Assembly: GCF_024125445.1 (NCBI RefSeq)
Contig: NZ_JAMXWM010000004.1
Span: 185,105 to 249,104 of the forward strand
Source: Sporolactobacillus shoreicorticis
Lineage (GTDB): Bacteria; Bacillota; Bacilli; Bacillales; Sporolactobacillaceae
Direction of reading: 5' to 3'
Length of the DNA stretch: 64,000 nt
Positions 50,824 to 60,798 of the stretch are shown here, piece after piece. Under the pieces are notes generated by a model, which had not been told where the DNA came from, did no database searches, and saw nothing but the letters and a program-made list of their open reading frames with translations. How positions within the stretch are numbered: position 1 is the stretch's first letter; each line of letters opens with the position of its first letter. The position numbers and the translations under genes are program-made.

Positions 50824-51594
50824 TTGGAAGGCATCTATTTTTACTTTATGTCATTCAGCGAGGAACAACATTATTGTAGCGCGACGCATTGTAAAATTGT
50901 GATTCCGATTCATGGATACACGGGTATCTTAACTCAGTCCGGCGAAAAGCGAGTGAATAGTTCTCAGTTTTGCTTGCTATCTGTCGGTCTTTCTTACTCT
51001 CTCTGCTCAACTGAGTCTAATGAAAGTCTTGTGATTGAAATCCCCGGACGTTACATCCGTGAAAATCTGAGAAATCAATTGGACGGGCAAAGTGAGTTGA
51101 TTTGGAACTTAAGCATCATCTGGCAGTCCGTTAAGGATCTGCTCATTCATGAAGTGATGCAGGGCAATCATGAAGAGGCTGTTATATTGCTCAATTACTG
51201 GCTTCATAAAATGGCCGAGAAACCGGCGAGCGTGTCCATACGTTTCATTCATCAGCATTATACTGAAAAGATCGACGTGAAATCGCTTGCTGCGATGGAG
51301 CATTATACGCCATCCTATTATTGTGATTGGTTTAAACGCAAAATGAAGATGACCCCGCTTGAATATATTCATTTTCTTCGCATTCATCGAGCAAAGGAGC
51401 TGCTTGGTGATTCGAAATTGAGTGTGCTGACAATTTCCTATCAGTTAGGCTATGAATATAATGCTTCGTTTACAAAAATGTTTAAGAAGTATGAACAATG
51501 CTCTCCTTCGGAATATCGCGCGGAAAAGCTTCTTCCGAACACGGAATTGTTAAGGAAGACTGGCACACAGTCAGGCTCGGTTGTGGTAAACTAG
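50824..51594 (+). CDS. AraC-family transcriptional regulator
   Basis: A 256-residue regulator with an N-terminal cupin-like sensor (VIPIHGYTGILTQSGEKRVN) and a C-terminal double helix-turn-helix (KIDVKSLAAMEHYTPSYYCD, FKRKMKMTPLEYIHFLRIHR, and the second helix pair ISYQLGYEYNASFTKMFKKY). The TTG start has GGAGGT 9 bases upstream. It is divergent from the NLA channel across a 313-base region with A/T-rich promoters, so it probably controls that channel and itself. Ligand unknown. Confidence 0.85.
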   Translation: MEGIYFYFMSFSEEQHYCSATHCKIVIPIHGYTGILTQSGEKRVNSSQFCLLSVGLSYSLCSTESNESLVIEIPGRYIRENLRNQLDGQSELIWNLSIIWQSVKDLLIHEVMQGNHEEAVILLNYWLHKMAEKPASVSIRFIHQHYTEKIDVKSLAAMEHYTPSYYCDWFKRKMKMTPLEYIHFLRIHRAKELLGDSKLSVLTISYQLGYEYNASFTKMFKKYEQCSPSEYRAEKLLPNTELLRKTGTQSGSVVVN

Positions 51595-51634
51595 TCCCCG
51601 GTAGCTATTAATCGGAACTCATGGGGGCTTATAA

Positions 51635-52084
51635 ATGATTACGACAAAACTTCCGGTACGTTTTGTTGACTGCGATGCTATGGGGCACGTTAACAATGCA
51701 GTCTACTATACTTACTTCGAAGAAGGGAAACGCGAGATTTTCCGCTGGTTCACGCCGAATATGGATTTGAATGACTGGCGTGTGATTGTTGCTTCGACAC
51801 ATTGTGATTACATTCAGGAAATCAACTATGACGAAGAAATTACCATTTATACATGGATCAGCACGATTTCCCGTTCCAGCTTTGATGTGGAACATGCGAT
51901 TGCGGGACCGAGCGGCAATTGGCATGCACGTGGACGCGTGACGCTTATCGGTTATGACTATAGGACGAAACAGGTTGTTCCGCTGACCGAAGCGATTAAG
52001 GGAATTCTCAGGCAGCATCAGGATGTACCTGAAGGTGTTCCCGCATTAAGACCGATTCGTATGTCTGAAGGAATAGAAGAATAA
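51635..52084 (+). CDS. acyl-CoA thioesterase (4HBT/YbgC-like)
   Basis: Hot-dog fold protein of 149 residues. It has the 4-hydroxybenzoyl-CoA thioesterase-type active-site segment VRFVDCDAMGHVNNAVYYTYFEE (about 8-30, Asp as catalytic residue) followed by a long helix and beta strands. The likely role is hydrolysis of short acyl-CoA or acyl-carrier thioesters in the cytoplasm. It sits 40 bases after the AraC gene and ends before a shared terminator. Confidence 0.85.
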   Translation: MITTKLPVRFVDCDAMGHVNNAVYYTYFEEGKREIFRWFTPNMDLNDWRVIVASTHCDYIQEINYDEEITIYTWISTISRSSFDVEHAIAGPSGNWHARGRVTLIGYDYRTKQVVPLTEAIKGILRQHQDVPEGVPALRPIRMSEGIEE

Positions 52085-52101
52085 ATGAATAACAAACAAG
52101 A

Positions 52102-52144
52102 AAAAGAGCCAAGCGATGGGGATTTCGCTCGGCTCTTTCATTTT
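52102..52144. terminator. bidirectional terminator
   Basis: AAAGAGCCAAGCG / CGCTCGGCTCTTT hairpin with flanking A- and T-rich sides between the convergent thioesterase and cardiolipin synthase genes. Confidence 0.82.
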
Positions 52145-52145
52145 A

Positions 52146-53594
52146 CTACAGCACCGGGGACAGCAAGCGCGAGATACTTTCTTTAAATTTGATAATAAAG
52201 GAACGATTGCGGTAGTCGGACATAGTCAATTCTTTTGATAATCGAATATCCTTCTTAAAGATTTGCGACAGCTGTTTCGCGGTTTGCTGATGGTAGATAA
52301 ACGCATTGACTTCAAAGTTGAGACTGAAGCTGCGAAAATCGAGATTTGACGTACCGACGGTTGCAATGCGGTCATCAACAATGATTGTTTTCGCGTGCAG
52401 AAAGCCGTTTTGGTAACGGTAAACACGTGCTCCTGCTTCAAGCAGCAGTCCGACATTCGAGAAAGTTGCCCAATAGACAAATGGATGATCCGGCTTGTTC
52501 GGGATCATGATCCGGACATCCACATGCGAGAGGGATGCAATCGATATGGCATTCATCAGACTTTCATCCGGGATCAGATAAGGGGTTTGGATGTAAATGG
52601 TTTCTTTTGCCGACAGGATCATTTTAATAAATGCATTTTTAATTTGTTCCCATTTCTGATCGGGACCGCTTGATACGATTTGAATGCCGACCTCCCCATA
52701 CTTTTTCTGATCATCCATTGAATAATAGGATTGAAACGGAACCTGTTCACCTGATGCCTGGTTCCAATCAAGAAAGAATCGTGATTGAATGCTGTTCACA
52801 GCTTCTCCGACAATTCGCAAATGCGTATCACGCCAAAAACCGAATTTCTTACTGAGACCAAGATATTCATCGCCAACATTGAATCCGCCGATGTAGCCGA
52901 TTGAACTGTCGACAATAACGAGTTTCCGGTGATTACGATAATTAATACGCAAATTCAAGAGCGGTAGACGACCAGGGAAAAAGGTGTGAAATTTGCCGCC
53001 TGCATGAGTCAGGCGGCGGATAAGTTTCTTGGGCAGGCGTCTTGAACCTTCATCATCGACAAGCAGGCGGACAATGACTCCTTGTTCCGCTTTTTGAATG
53101 AGTGTGTCAATCAATTCATTTCCTAAAAAATCACCCCGAAAAATGTAGTATTCAATATGAATATGGTGTTTTGCAGATCGGATATCCTGCAGAAGACTCT
53201 GAAACTTGGATTCTCCGCTTGTGAAAATAGACAATTTATTATTTAAGGTAAGCGGTGCTTCATCATTATTAAGATTCATATAAATAAGACCGTGATAATC
53301 GCAAAGGATCGGTTGGGAGAAGGGGGGGTCATGGTTGACAATCTTAAGCATTTGTCTGCCAACCGTTTCTTTTGTTCGCTGATGAACCGCATGATCCCAC
53401 TTAAAGATTTTTCGTCTGCTCAAGTTTTGTCCGAAGATAATATATAATATGAATCCGACAATTGGGAGAAAGTTGAGAATCATCAACCATGCCCAAGTGG
53501 AGCTGACGCTTTTACGTTCGAGAAAGACGACAGTCGCCCCAAGCAGAAGGTTGGTTCCAAGTAAAATCGTCAGTAAGATTGAAATGATGCTCAT
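52146..53594 (-). CDS. cls: cardiolipin synthase
   Basis: Membrane enzyme of 482 residues of the phospholipase D superfamily that joins two phosphatidylglycerols into cardiolipin. Two N-terminal hydrophobic segments precede two catalytic HKD motifs: NHRKLVIVDSSIGYIGGFNVGDEY (about 219-242) and LHAKTIIVDDRIATVGTSNLD (about 396-416). The length is standard for Gram-positive Cls. It is monocistronic. Confidence 0.95.
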   Translation of the reverse strand: MSIISILLTILLGTNLLLGATVVFLERKSVSSTWAWLMILNFLPIVGFILYIIFGQNLSRRKIFKWDHAVHQRTKETVGRQMLKIVNHDPPFSQPILCDYHGLIYMNLNNDEAPLTLNNKLSIFTSGESKFQSLLQDIRSAKHHIHIEYYIFRGDFLGNELIDTLIQKAEQGVIVRLLVDDEGSRRLPKKLIRRLTHAGGKFHTFFPGRLPLLNLRINYRNHRKLVIVDSSIGYIGGFNVGDEYLGLSKKFGFWRDTHLRIVGEAVNSIQSRFFLDWNQASGEQVPFQSYYSMDDQKKYGEVGIQIVSSGPDQKWEQIKNAFIKMILSAKETIYIQTPYLIPDESLMNAISIASLSHVDVRIMIPNKPDHPFVYWATFSNVGLLLEAGARVYRYQNGFLHAKTIIVDDRIATVGTSNLDFRSFSLNFEVNAFIYHQQTAKQLSQIFKKDIRLSKELTMSDYRNRSFIIKFKESISRLLSPVL

Positions 53595-53705
53595 TATGCC
53601 ACATCCTTTTTCCTGCCGAGTACATGATAGTTGATTATACCCCTAAACAAGTCAATCATGCTAGAGGCTGGCGCCGCCGCACTTTGAAAATTGGCATGAT
53701 TATCA

Positions 53706-53735
53706 TTGCTTCGTATCTTAATATCAAGCTATAAT
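53706..53735 (+). promoter_or_regulatory. sigma-A-like promoter
   Basis: TTGCTT (53706-53711), 18-base spacer, TATAAT (53730-53735), upstream of the AI-2E-family permease. It supports a start at 53795 rather than at codons directly behind the -10. Confidence 0.5.
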
Positions 53736-53794
53736 TAGACTAATAACTTGTGGAAGCTATGTCCTTCATGGACTTGAGAAAAGGTGTGGAAACT

Positions 53795-54907
53795 GTGCTG
53801 AAAAAACATTCGAACTTGATTTTCTGGACCATTGAACTCTTGGGAATAGCGCTGCTTATTTTTATACTGACAAAGATATCATTTATTTTTGTTCCGGTTG
53901 TTACTCTGATCACAACGCTGTTTTTTCCGATTATTGTGGCCGGATTCCTTTTCTTCTTGATCAGTCCTTTCGTAGATATTTTCCAGCGAATGAAGATTCC
54001 ACGAACGCTCAGCATTTTAATTATTTACATTATATTAACCGGCTTAATCGCTTTGCTTGTGGTGATTGTCGGGCCTCCGCTGACCGAACAGATTAAATCG
54101 TTATTCGGCCAGCTTCCGGATTACATGACGAGCTGGAGAAAAAGTATTGAGCATCTTGCTGACTCTCAAGGATTTAAATGGCTGATCCATCAAGACTATT
54201 ATTCTATTGATAAAATTCAAAGCAGTCTCGAAAAAATGCTAAAAGAGTTTACCGACAATGCAGGTTCCGGGCTGTCTACATTCTTCAGTGTACTAGTTAA
54301 TGTGACGCTGACTGTGGTGACGGTCCCGTTTATTCTCTTTTATATGCTTAAGGACGGCAATCGTCTGCCGAAAGCGGTGACTCGTTTTTTCCCTCATAAA
54401 TACCATGATGAGGTGAATCACATTCTCGGCGATCTGAATGACACGCTGTCTTCGTATATTCACGGATTAATTATTGTTGCGTCATTTGTCGGCATCACAT
54501 CGAGTATCGGTTTTGCTGTGATTGGTCTGCCGTACAGCTTGCTCCTCGGACTGATTGTCGGCGTGACCAACATCATTCCTTACCTTGGACCGATCTTGGG
54601 TGCAACGCCGGCGCTGGTCATTGCGCTGATGGATTCACCGACCAAAGCACTGCTTGTCCTCGCTGTTATCGTCATCGTCCAGCAGCTTGACGGTCATCTG
54701 ATTTCGCCGCTTGTCATGGGTAAACGGCTGAACACCCACCCGCTGACCATCATCGTTCTGCTGCTTGTCGCCGGCAAATGGATCGGCCCAATCGGCATGA
54801 TTCTTGCTGTACCGACCTATGCAATGATCAAAACCTTTATTTCCCACATGATTCGATTGATTCGTTTGCGTCGCAAAAGCAAGGATGACAGCTTGATAAA
54901 ATCATGA
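53795..54907 (+). CDS. AI-2E-family transporter
   Basis: Membrane protein of 370 residues in the AI-2E/PF01594 family with about eight segments. It shows LISPFVDIFQRMKIPRTLSILI, a soluble helical portion around residues 95-140, GFAVIGLPYSLLLGLIVGVTNIIPYLGPILGATPA and the late DGHLISPLVMGKRLNTHPLT. Members export AI-2 or act as Na+/H+-type or other exporters, so substrate is open. GTG 53795 is preceded by AAAAGGTG at 8 bases; ATG 53759 and GTG 53750 are in frame but close to the -10. Confidence 0.85.
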   Translation: MLKKHSNLIFWTIELLGIALLIFILTKISFIFVPVVTLITTLFFPIIVAGFLFFLISPFVDIFQRMKIPRTLSILIIYIILTGLIALLVVIVGPPLTEQIKSLFGQLPDYMTSWRKSIEHLADSQGFKWLIHQDYYSIDKIQSSLEKMLKEFTDNAGSGLSTFFSVLVNVTLTVVTVPFILFYMLKDGNRLPKAVTRFFPHKYHDEVNHILGDLNDTLSSYIHGLIIVASFVGITSSIGFAVIGLPYSLLLGLIVGVTNIIPYLGPILGATPALVIALMDSPTKALLVLAVIVIVQQLDGHLISPLVMGKRLNTHPLTIIVLLLVAGKWIGPIGMILAVPTYAMIKTFISHMIRLIRLRRKSKDDSLIKS

Positions 54908-54910
54908 AAA

Positions 54911-55801
54911 TTAGGATCCTTCGATACGAATCCGTCTGGTCAGTGAGACAAACTGCTTCAGAGCCGGATTCGTATTTTTTTTTAAATAAGCAAGCGAGAG
55001 TACTGCCTTAAGCGGATAATCGTCAATTTTTCGGTACACAACCTCCAAATTGAACAGCTTCTCTGCGGAAGCGGGAACAACACCGATTCCGATACCGGCG
55101 GAAACAAGCCCAACGACCATCTGGTATTCCGTTGCCTCTTGAACAATCTTCGGTGTGAAATCGACCTGTTGAAAGAGCGAAAGAAATTCGTCGTACAGGC
55201 CAGGCCAAATGTCTCGTGAAACAAGTATAAATGGAACATCTTTCAGATCTTCAATCCGGATTCGTTCTTTTTTTGCCAACGGGTGATTCTTCGGCAGCGA
55301 AAGCGCGGCAAATCCGCGCTTGATTGGAATGGTATCAATTAAAGAACTGCTGACCGGAGGGTGCAAAAGTCCGACATCAATTCGATCACCAATGAGTGCA
55401 TTTACTTGATCCGGAGTGGAGAATTCATGAAGACGTATGGAGACATGCGGGAAAATACGTCTGTACTCCCTGATAATCTGCGGGAGTATATCATAGGTTG
55501 CCGATCCGACGAATCCGATCACTAAACGCCCGAATTCGCCGCGATGTGCCCGCTGCGCCGTATCAACAGCCTGGTTGACTTGGGCAACGACCTCGCGTGC
55601 TTCTGGAAGAAACAGCTCTCCGGCAGTTGTCAGTTCGACATGGCGTTTATTTCGTTTGAACAGAGCGACACCAATTTCTTCTTCAAATTGCTGGATCTGT
55701 TTGCTTAATGGCGGCTGTGTCATTTGCAGGCGTGCGGCAGCTCGTCCGAAATGAAGCTCTTCTGCAACCGTGATGAAATAAATAAAATGGCGAAGTTCCA
55801 T
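54911..55801 (-). CDS. alsR: LysR-family regulator AlsR
   Basis: A 296-residue LysR-type regulator beginning MELRHFIYFITVAEELHFGR with the winged helix RLQMTQPPLSKQIQQFEEEI and a ligand domain with VIGFVGSATYDILPQIIREY. It is divergent from alsS by about 240 bases, the arrangement of B. subtilis alsR-alsSD. There AlsR activates alsSD in response to acetate and low pH; the same role is inferred. Confidence 0.9.
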   Translation of the reverse strand: MELRHFIYFITVAEELHFGRAAARLQMTQPPLSKQIQQFEEEIGVALFKRNKRHVELTTAGELFLPEAREVVAQVNQAVDTAQRAHRGEFGRLVIGFVGSATYDILPQIIREYRRIFPHVSIRLHEFSTPDQVNALIGDRIDVGLLHPPVSSSLIDTIPIKRGFAALSLPKNHPLAKKERIRIEDLKDVPFILVSRDIWPGLYDEFLSLFQQVDFTPKIVQEATEYQMVVGLVSAGIGIGVVPASAEKLFNLEVVYRKIDDYPLKAVLSLAYLKKNTNPALKQFVSLTRRIRIEGS

Positions 55802-56040
55802 GATTTTCAGAATACTCCTTTTGTGAATTGTTTTCAGCAGAAATTAAAAAGTGATTTCCTTATTAATATACTCTGTGTATTACATGGTGTTCAATAATAT
55901 ATTTCACATTGGTTAATGGAAGCGGTAAAATGATATTAGTCACAGAGATCATGAAAAAAGTGCGGACGATCTGCCGGTGCTCCATTAAAAAAGTATTGAG
56001 CAGATACACGAACACTCACCCTAATGAGGAGGAAATGATT

Positions 56041-57726
56041 GTGAGTAATTTAAAAAAGGAAGAACAGAAACTGGCAACCGGTGCGGAACTTGTCGTTGAC
56101 TGCCTGATCAAGCAAGGTGTGAAATACGTATTTGGGATACCGGGAGCAAAAATCGATGCTGTGTATGATGTCCTAAAGGATCGCGGACCGGAGCTGATCG
56201 TATGCCGTCATGAACAGAACGCCGCATTTATGGCGGCGGCGATCGGACGGATTACCTGCAAGCCGGGTGTCTGTTTGGTAACCTCCGGACCGGGTGCCTC
56301 TAATCTCGCGACCGGTATTGTTACAGCTAATGTAGAGAACGATCCGATTGTCGCATTAGTTGGAGCTGTTCCGAGAGCGGATCGTCTGAAGCGTACCCAT
56401 CAATCCATGGACAACGCTGCTCTGTTTCAACCGATTTCCAAATACAGTGCTGAAGTCGTTGATCCTAAAAACGTACCAGAAGTTGTCACCAATGCCTTTC
56501 GTGCTGCCGAATCAACATCGGCAGGAGCCAGCATTGTCAGCTTTCCTCAGGATGTACTCGTTTCCAAAACAACCGTAAATGCACTGGGGCCACTTGAGAG
56601 TCCGAAACTGGGAACTGCTTCTGAAGAAGCAATTGACAAAGCAGTAGAGGCGATCAAGAATGCGAAGATGCCGGTTATTCTCGCGGGTATGCGTGCGAAC
56701 CGTTTCTCAGTTGTATCTGCCGTGCGTTCTTTGCTGGGCAAAATTGCTTTCCCTGTTGTAGAAACATTCCAGGCAGCCGGTTTGATTCCTCGAAACATGG
56801 AGGAACATTTCTTTGGACGTATCGGGTTGTTCCGCAATCAGCCAGGCGATTTGGTGCTTGAAAAAGCGGATGTTGTGGTAACGATCGGTTATGATTCTGT
56901 TGAATATGATCCGAAATTCTGGAACAACGTCGGTGCACGTACAATTATTCATTTGGATGAAGTACGTGCGGATATTGATCATTATTACCAGCCTTCGATT
57001 GAACTTGTTGGTGATATTCCGTCAAACGTCCAGCGAATTAAAGATAAATTAACAAATTTGAATATGACGCAGGAACGTATTGCTTATCTGGAAGGTATGC
57101 GCCGCAAGCTCGATGCACGCGACGAACCGCCTAAGCAAGCAAACGGCAACCTTGTACATCCGCTGAGCCTGATTCACACGCTGCGCCATTTGATCAGCGA
57201 TGATACCACGGTTACTTGTGATGTGGGGTCTCACTATATCTGGATGGCGCGCCATTTCCGTTCCTATGAACCAAAGACCTTGCTATTCAGCAACGGCATG
57301 CAGACTCTTGGCGTTGCCCTTCCTTGGGCGATGGCTGCATCACTGGTAAATAATCATGCGAAAACAATTTCTATGTCTGGAGACGGAGGTTTCCTTTTCT
57401 CAGCTATGGAACTGGAAACAGCCGTGCGTTTGAAGCTGCCGATTGTTCATATTGTTTGGCGCGACGGCACGTATGATATGGTTGCGTTCCAGCAGAAAAT
57501 GAAGTATGACCGCACTTCTGGTGTCGATTTCGGAAAGATTGACATTGTTAAATATGCAGAAGCATTTGGTGCTAAAGGGCTCCAGGTCACGAAACCTGAG
57601 GAACTTGAAAGCGTTCTGAAAGAAGGTCTTGCCTACAGCGACGGGCCGGTAATTATTGATGTGCCGGTCGATTACAGTGATAACATTGCTCTTGGCAAGA
57701 GCCTGATTCCAAACCAATTAAATTAA
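56041..57726 (+). CDS. alsS: catabolic acetolactate synthase
   Basis: ThDP-dependent enzyme of 561 residues that condenses two pyruvates to acetolactate. Seen motifs are [18 protein letters not shown], the catalytic glutamate near residue 58 in [31 protein letters not shown], a central domain with [11 protein letters not shown], and the ThDP-binding region beginning near [12 protein letters not shown] and [18 protein letters not shown] 56041 follows GAGGAGG by 8 bases and gives a length close to B. subtilis AlsS; a frame from 55909 adds about 44 residues without support. No FAD-type regulatory partner (IlvN) is present, consistent with catabolic AlsS. Confidence 0.95.
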   Translation: MSNLKKEEQKLATGAELVVDCLIKQGVKYVFGIPGAKIDAVYDVLKDRGPELIVCRHEQNAAFMAAAIGRITCKPGVCLVTSGPGASNLATGIVTANVENDPIVALVGAVPRADRLKRTHQSMDNAALFQPISKYSAEVVDPKNVPEVVTNAFRAAESTSAGASIVSFPQDVLVSKTTVNALGPLESPKLGTASEEAIDKAVEAIKNAKMPVILAGMRANRFSVVSAVRSLLGKIAFPVVETFQAAGLIPRNMEEHFFGRIGLFRNQPGDLVLEKADVVVTIGYDSVEYDPKFWNNVGARTIIHLDEVRADIDHYYQPSIELVGDIPSNVQRIKDKLTNLNMTQERIAYLEGMRRKLDARDEPPKQANGNLVHPLSLIHTLRHLISDDTTVTCDVGSHYIWMARHFRSYEPKTLLFSNGMQTLGVALPWAMAASLVNNHAKTISMSGDGGFLFSAMELETAVRLKLPIVHIVWRDGTYDMVAFQQKMKYDRTSGVDFGKIDIVKYAEAFGAKGLQVTKPEELESVLKEGLAYSDGPVIIDVPVDYSDNIALGKSLIPNQLN

Positions 57727-57787
57727 TCATTGCCGTTATTTTCAAAATGATGCTGTAATCTTATTTAGAAAGAAGGTTTTTTCCATA

Positions 57788-58507
57788 ATGGCAAGTGAAA
57801 AAGATAAAGGTCGATTGTTTCAGCTTTCAACGATGTCGTCATTGCTGGACGGTGTCTTTGAAGGGGCGATGAACTACGATGAAATCAAGAACTATGGTGA
57901 TTTCGGCATCGGCACGTTCGAGCATCTGGATGGGGAAATGATCGCCTTCGATGGCGCGTTTTATCGTTTGCGGGGAGACGGTACGGCTACACCGCTCAAA
58001 AGTGAAGACAGGACCCCGTTCTGCTCGCTGACTTATTTTCAACCGACAGCTGAAAAGACGTTTAATCAACCTTTAGACAAGGCGGCGTTTGAAAAAGAAT
58101 TGAAAAAGCTAATGAAAAGTGAGAATTTGTTTTACGCCTTTCGAATTGACGGTGTGTTTAAAGAAGTGAGTACACGGACTGTTGCTTATCAGGAAAAACC
58201 AATTCCAATGACAGAAGCAGTTAAAACGCAGCCGATTTTCCACTTTAAGCATGCAAAAGGAACGATTGTCGGTTTTTGGTCACCGGCCTTTACGCAAGGT
58301 ATTGCAGTGTCCGGCTTCCATCTTCACTTTATTGATGAGGAGCGTAAGGGAGGCGGCCATGTCTTTGATTACACATTGGATCATGGCAGGGTCTATGTTG
58401 ATAAAAAATCGCACATGAGCCTGTACACTCCGGAGACAGCCGGTTTTCTGAACGCGAATTTATCCCGCAAGGATCTTGAAAAAGAAATTAAGGTTACCGA
58501 AGGTTGA
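57788..58507 (+). CDS. alsD: acetolactate decarboxylase
   Basis: Zinc enzyme of 239 residues that turns acetolactate into acetoin. It begins with LFQLSTMSSLLDGVFEG and has GIGTFEHLDGEMIAFDG and FGIGTF-type core, plus metal-binding histidines in GFHLHFIDEERKGGGH (about 177-192). It follows alsS by 61 bases with AAGAAGG before the ATG, so alsSD is an operon that consumes pyruvate and lowers acid load. Confidence 0.95.
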   Translation: MASEKDKGRLFQLSTMSSLLDGVFEGAMNYDEIKNYGDFGIGTFEHLDGEMIAFDGAFYRLRGDGTATPLKSEDRTPFCSLTYFQPTAEKTFNQPLDKAAFEKELKKLMKSENLFYAFRIDGVFKEVSTRTVAYQEKPIPMTEAVKTQPIFHFKHAKGTIVGFWSPAFTQGIAVSGFHLHFIDEERKGGGHVFDYTLDHGRVYVDKKSHMSLYTPETAGFLNANLSRKDLEKEIKVTEG

Positions 58508-58551
58508 TTCATAACAAATAATTAAAAACCAAATACTCAGGAGAACATGAA

Positions 58552-58597
58552 CCGCCCCCGAAAATCGGACAACAAAATCCAATTTCCGGGGGTTTTT
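58552..58597 (+). terminator. rho-independent terminator of alsSD
   Basis: CCCCCGAAAATCGGA and TCCAATTTCCGGGGG arms followed by TTTTTG, 45 bases after alsD. Confidence 0.8.
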
Positions 58598-58685
58598 GTA
58601 TGACTAAATATTCGATGAATTTCAAGACAGGCTTCTGCGTAAAAATGAGATGATGAACCAGAGTCAATGAGAGCGGGTGAAACGG

Positions 58686-58964
58686 ATGATTCAAATGATC
58701 ATTTTCCAAGCGGCTGCCGCATTTGGCGCGATCATGTTGCTGCTGGTATTCGCGAAGCTTTTCTTCCACGCACATGATGTGATGCTGTTTGCGGCTACTT
58801 TTGCATTCGGATTGTTCTATGCCGCTTTTATTGAAAGACGGGCGGAACTTCTAGAAGGAGCGATCATCGGTGCTTTTTACGCATCAGCGACTTATGGATT
58901 ATATATGCTCATAAAAAAACTGTCTAAACTGTACCGTCATTCTAAGGAGGGACCGTTCCGTTAA
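58686..58964 (+). CDS. small membrane protein of unknown function
   Basis: A 92-residue protein with three hydrophobic segments (about 4-24, 30-48 and 58-76) and a basic C-terminus (KKLSKLYRHSKEGPFR). I recognise no family. ATG 58686 is preceded by GAGCGGGTGA; a GTG at 58677 is in frame and also possible. It stands alone after the als terminator. Confidence 0.55.
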   Translation: MIQMIIFQAAAAFGAIMLLLVFAKLFFHAHDVMLFAATFAFGLFYAAFIERRAELLEGAIIGAFYASATYGLYMLIKKLSKLYRHSKEGPFR

Positions 58965-59023
58965 GAACGCAACGAGCAATACGGTGTGGTATAGCTCGTA
59001 ATGCAAGAACTTTTACTATAAAT

Positions 59024-59175
59024 TTATTCATTAAAGGACTCGTCCAGGCTGAGAATGCCCGCTAGTCCGAACGATGAATTAAATCGAATGATCTCGGACA
59101 GATGTTCTTTGTGCAGGCGTTGCATGATCACCAAGACAGGAGACAATGATTTACTTAAGATGGTTACATCGATGT
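59024..59175 (-). pseudogene. possible gene remnant overlapping the MntP-like gene end
   Basis: The minus strand has a roughly 50-codon open frame with no start, overlapping the 3' end of the next gene in another frame and ending at TAA 59024. Part of it reads VIMQRLHKEHLSEIIRFNSS then FGLAGILSLDES. It has coding-like composition but I cannot name a family; it may be chance. Otherwise 58965-59163 holds nothing I can identify. Confidence 0.2.
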
Positions 59176-59748
59176 GAAAATCGTATAAATTCCGATACAG
59201 ATCAGTAAAATTGAAGCAGCATATTCAGATAATGTGCCCATTCGTGAACGAAGTTTTTTTAATCCTAATCGTTGGCCGGCATCAATTGAGAAGTACGAAA
59301 GAATGCCGACGGTCAGCGCCACACCGATCGGATTTAAACCGCCGATGCCTGCACCGAATGCGGTGCCCATCGCATTAAAAGAGAGTGCGAAGCTCAGCCA
59401 GAATGTTTCATTAAAGGAAATCAGGTTGTTCTGGTCGCGGTCGATCTGATCAGCCTGGGGAATGGTCTTTGAAGGCGTCATTCGGTGAATACAAGCACTG
59501 AAAAGCGACCATAGGCCGATACCAAGTATGATTGCGCCGCTCACCAGGTTTGCAAGAAATTCCGGAATCGTGAATCCGAGAAGTGATCCGGCAATGATCG
59601 TAATAAGTGAGGTTGCCAAAGCCACGACAGCCATAAATAAATTGGCGATCCACGTAATCCTCTTCCCCTTGATTCCAAAGGACATGCCCACCGCAAAATT
59701 ATCAATGCTAGCCGCAATGCCGATTAAAAGGATCATGAACCAATGCAT
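59164..59748 (-). CDS. MntP/YtaF-like membrane protein
   Basis: Membrane protein of 194 residues with six hydrophobic segments and two related halves: IGIAASIDNFAVGMSFG (about 9-25) and ALSFNAMGTAFGAGIGG (about 122-138). This duplicated aspartate/asparagine arrangement is the pattern of the MntP manganese efflux and YtaF sporulation membrane protein families (PF02659). Asp is present in the first half but Asn in the second, which is closer to YtaF-type proteins. Manganese export is possible but not certain. Confidence 0.7.
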   Translation of the reverse strand: MHWFMILLIGIAASIDNFAVGMSFGIKGKRITWIANLFMAVVALATSLITIIAGSLLGFTIPEFLANLVSGAIILGIGLWSLFSACIHRMTPSKTIPQADQIDRDQNNLISFNETFWLSFALSFNAMGTAFGAGIGGLNPIGVALTVGILSYFSIDAGQRLGLKKLRSRMGTLSEYAASILLICIGIYTIFTSM

Positions 59749-59948
59749 CTTCTCATCCCCTTGTAAAAATTAAGGACCGGCAATTCGAGTGTTGCGTTTT
59801 AAAAATACCCGGTCGGAAGGTATAGTATGTTAAAATAGAGAAGGTGTTCATTGCAAAAAGAGGAATATCGTGAATTTTAACCGAATGATCATCGGTTTGT
59901 ATAATAACAGAATGTAACAAACGAATAGGATAAGAAACAGGTGATCAA

Positions 59949-60728
59949 GTGAAACAGACGACACAGGCTCATGGCCTTTATGACGGTGCTGCCTACTATT
60001 ATCTGAAATATCGCGGCCAATACAGCGAGCGGCTGATTCGGACTTTAGCTTTGAAATGCGGACTTGATGGAAAAGGACGGCTGCTTGATTTAGGCTGCGG
60101 AACCGGCAAACTGACTTTTCCGATGGCACGGTATTTCAGTGAAACAGTCGGTATTGATGTCAGTTCGGATATGCTCCAATCTGCTCGCAGTCAATGTGAA
60201 TTACTCGATATTCATACGATGAAATGGTTAAAAATGCCCTCTGAACAAATGAGCCCGGAACTCGGCTCGTTTCGGATGATCACAGCTGGCGACGCCTTTC
60301 ATTGGATGGATCGCGAGCGTGTATTGAAGCTCAGTTACGACCTTCTTGAACAGGGCGGCGCGCTTGCACTGGTTGGGCAGGGACATCTGCTTGGCAGTCT
60401 TTCTCTTGATTGGCAGCAAGCTGTCCAACGCGCCATTGACAAATGGTTCCCTGATTTCGAACGCAGGAAACTGGCTGTCCGGCATGAGCAGCTTTTAGCA
60501 AAATCTTCGTTTCATTCCGTACTGACCGGTGAAATCCACTCGGAACGTGAGCGTGATATTCCATCAATTATCGGTTACCTATATTCCACATCTACCTGTC
60601 GCAAAAGTAAGCTTGGCAAAAATACAGCAAACTTTGAAAAAGAATTATACGACGAACTCAAATTAATCAACTCGTCGGGAACCTTTAAGGAACCCGTCAC
60701 AGATTACTATATCATTGCGTTTAAGTAA
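59949..60728 (+). CDS. class I SAM-dependent methyltransferase
   Basis: A 259-residue methyltransferase (type 11-like) with SAM motif I GRLLDLGCGTGKLTFPMARY (about 40-59), acidic loop VGIDVSSDML, and motif-IV region FRMITAGDAFHWMDRERVLK, a histidine-tryptophan pattern common in this group. The GTG start follows AGGTGATC. Substrate unknown, monocistronic. Confidence 0.82.
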   Translation: MKQTTQAHGLYDGAAYYYLKYRGQYSERLIRTLALKCGLDGKGRLLDLGCGTGKLTFPMARYFSETVGIDVSSDMLQSARSQCELLDIHTMKWLKMPSEQMSPELGSFRMITAGDAFHWMDRERVLKLSYDLLEQGGALALVGQGHLLGSLSLDWQQAVQRAIDKWFPDFERRKLAVRHEQLLAKSSFHSVLTGEIHSERERDIPSIIGYLYSTSTCRKSKLGKNTANFEKELYDELKLINSSGTFKEPVTDYYIIAFK

Positions 60729-60798
60729 TAGGGGCAGACGACGTTTGCCTCGTGTATTCTGAGTTCGAGTTGCCATCATGAACGGGAGGAAGCAAACA

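Noticed and set aside
58509..58775. Minus-strand open frame of 88 codons after alsD
   Set aside because: It runs through the alsSD terminator and overlaps the 92-residue membrane-protein gene; composition is not protein-like.
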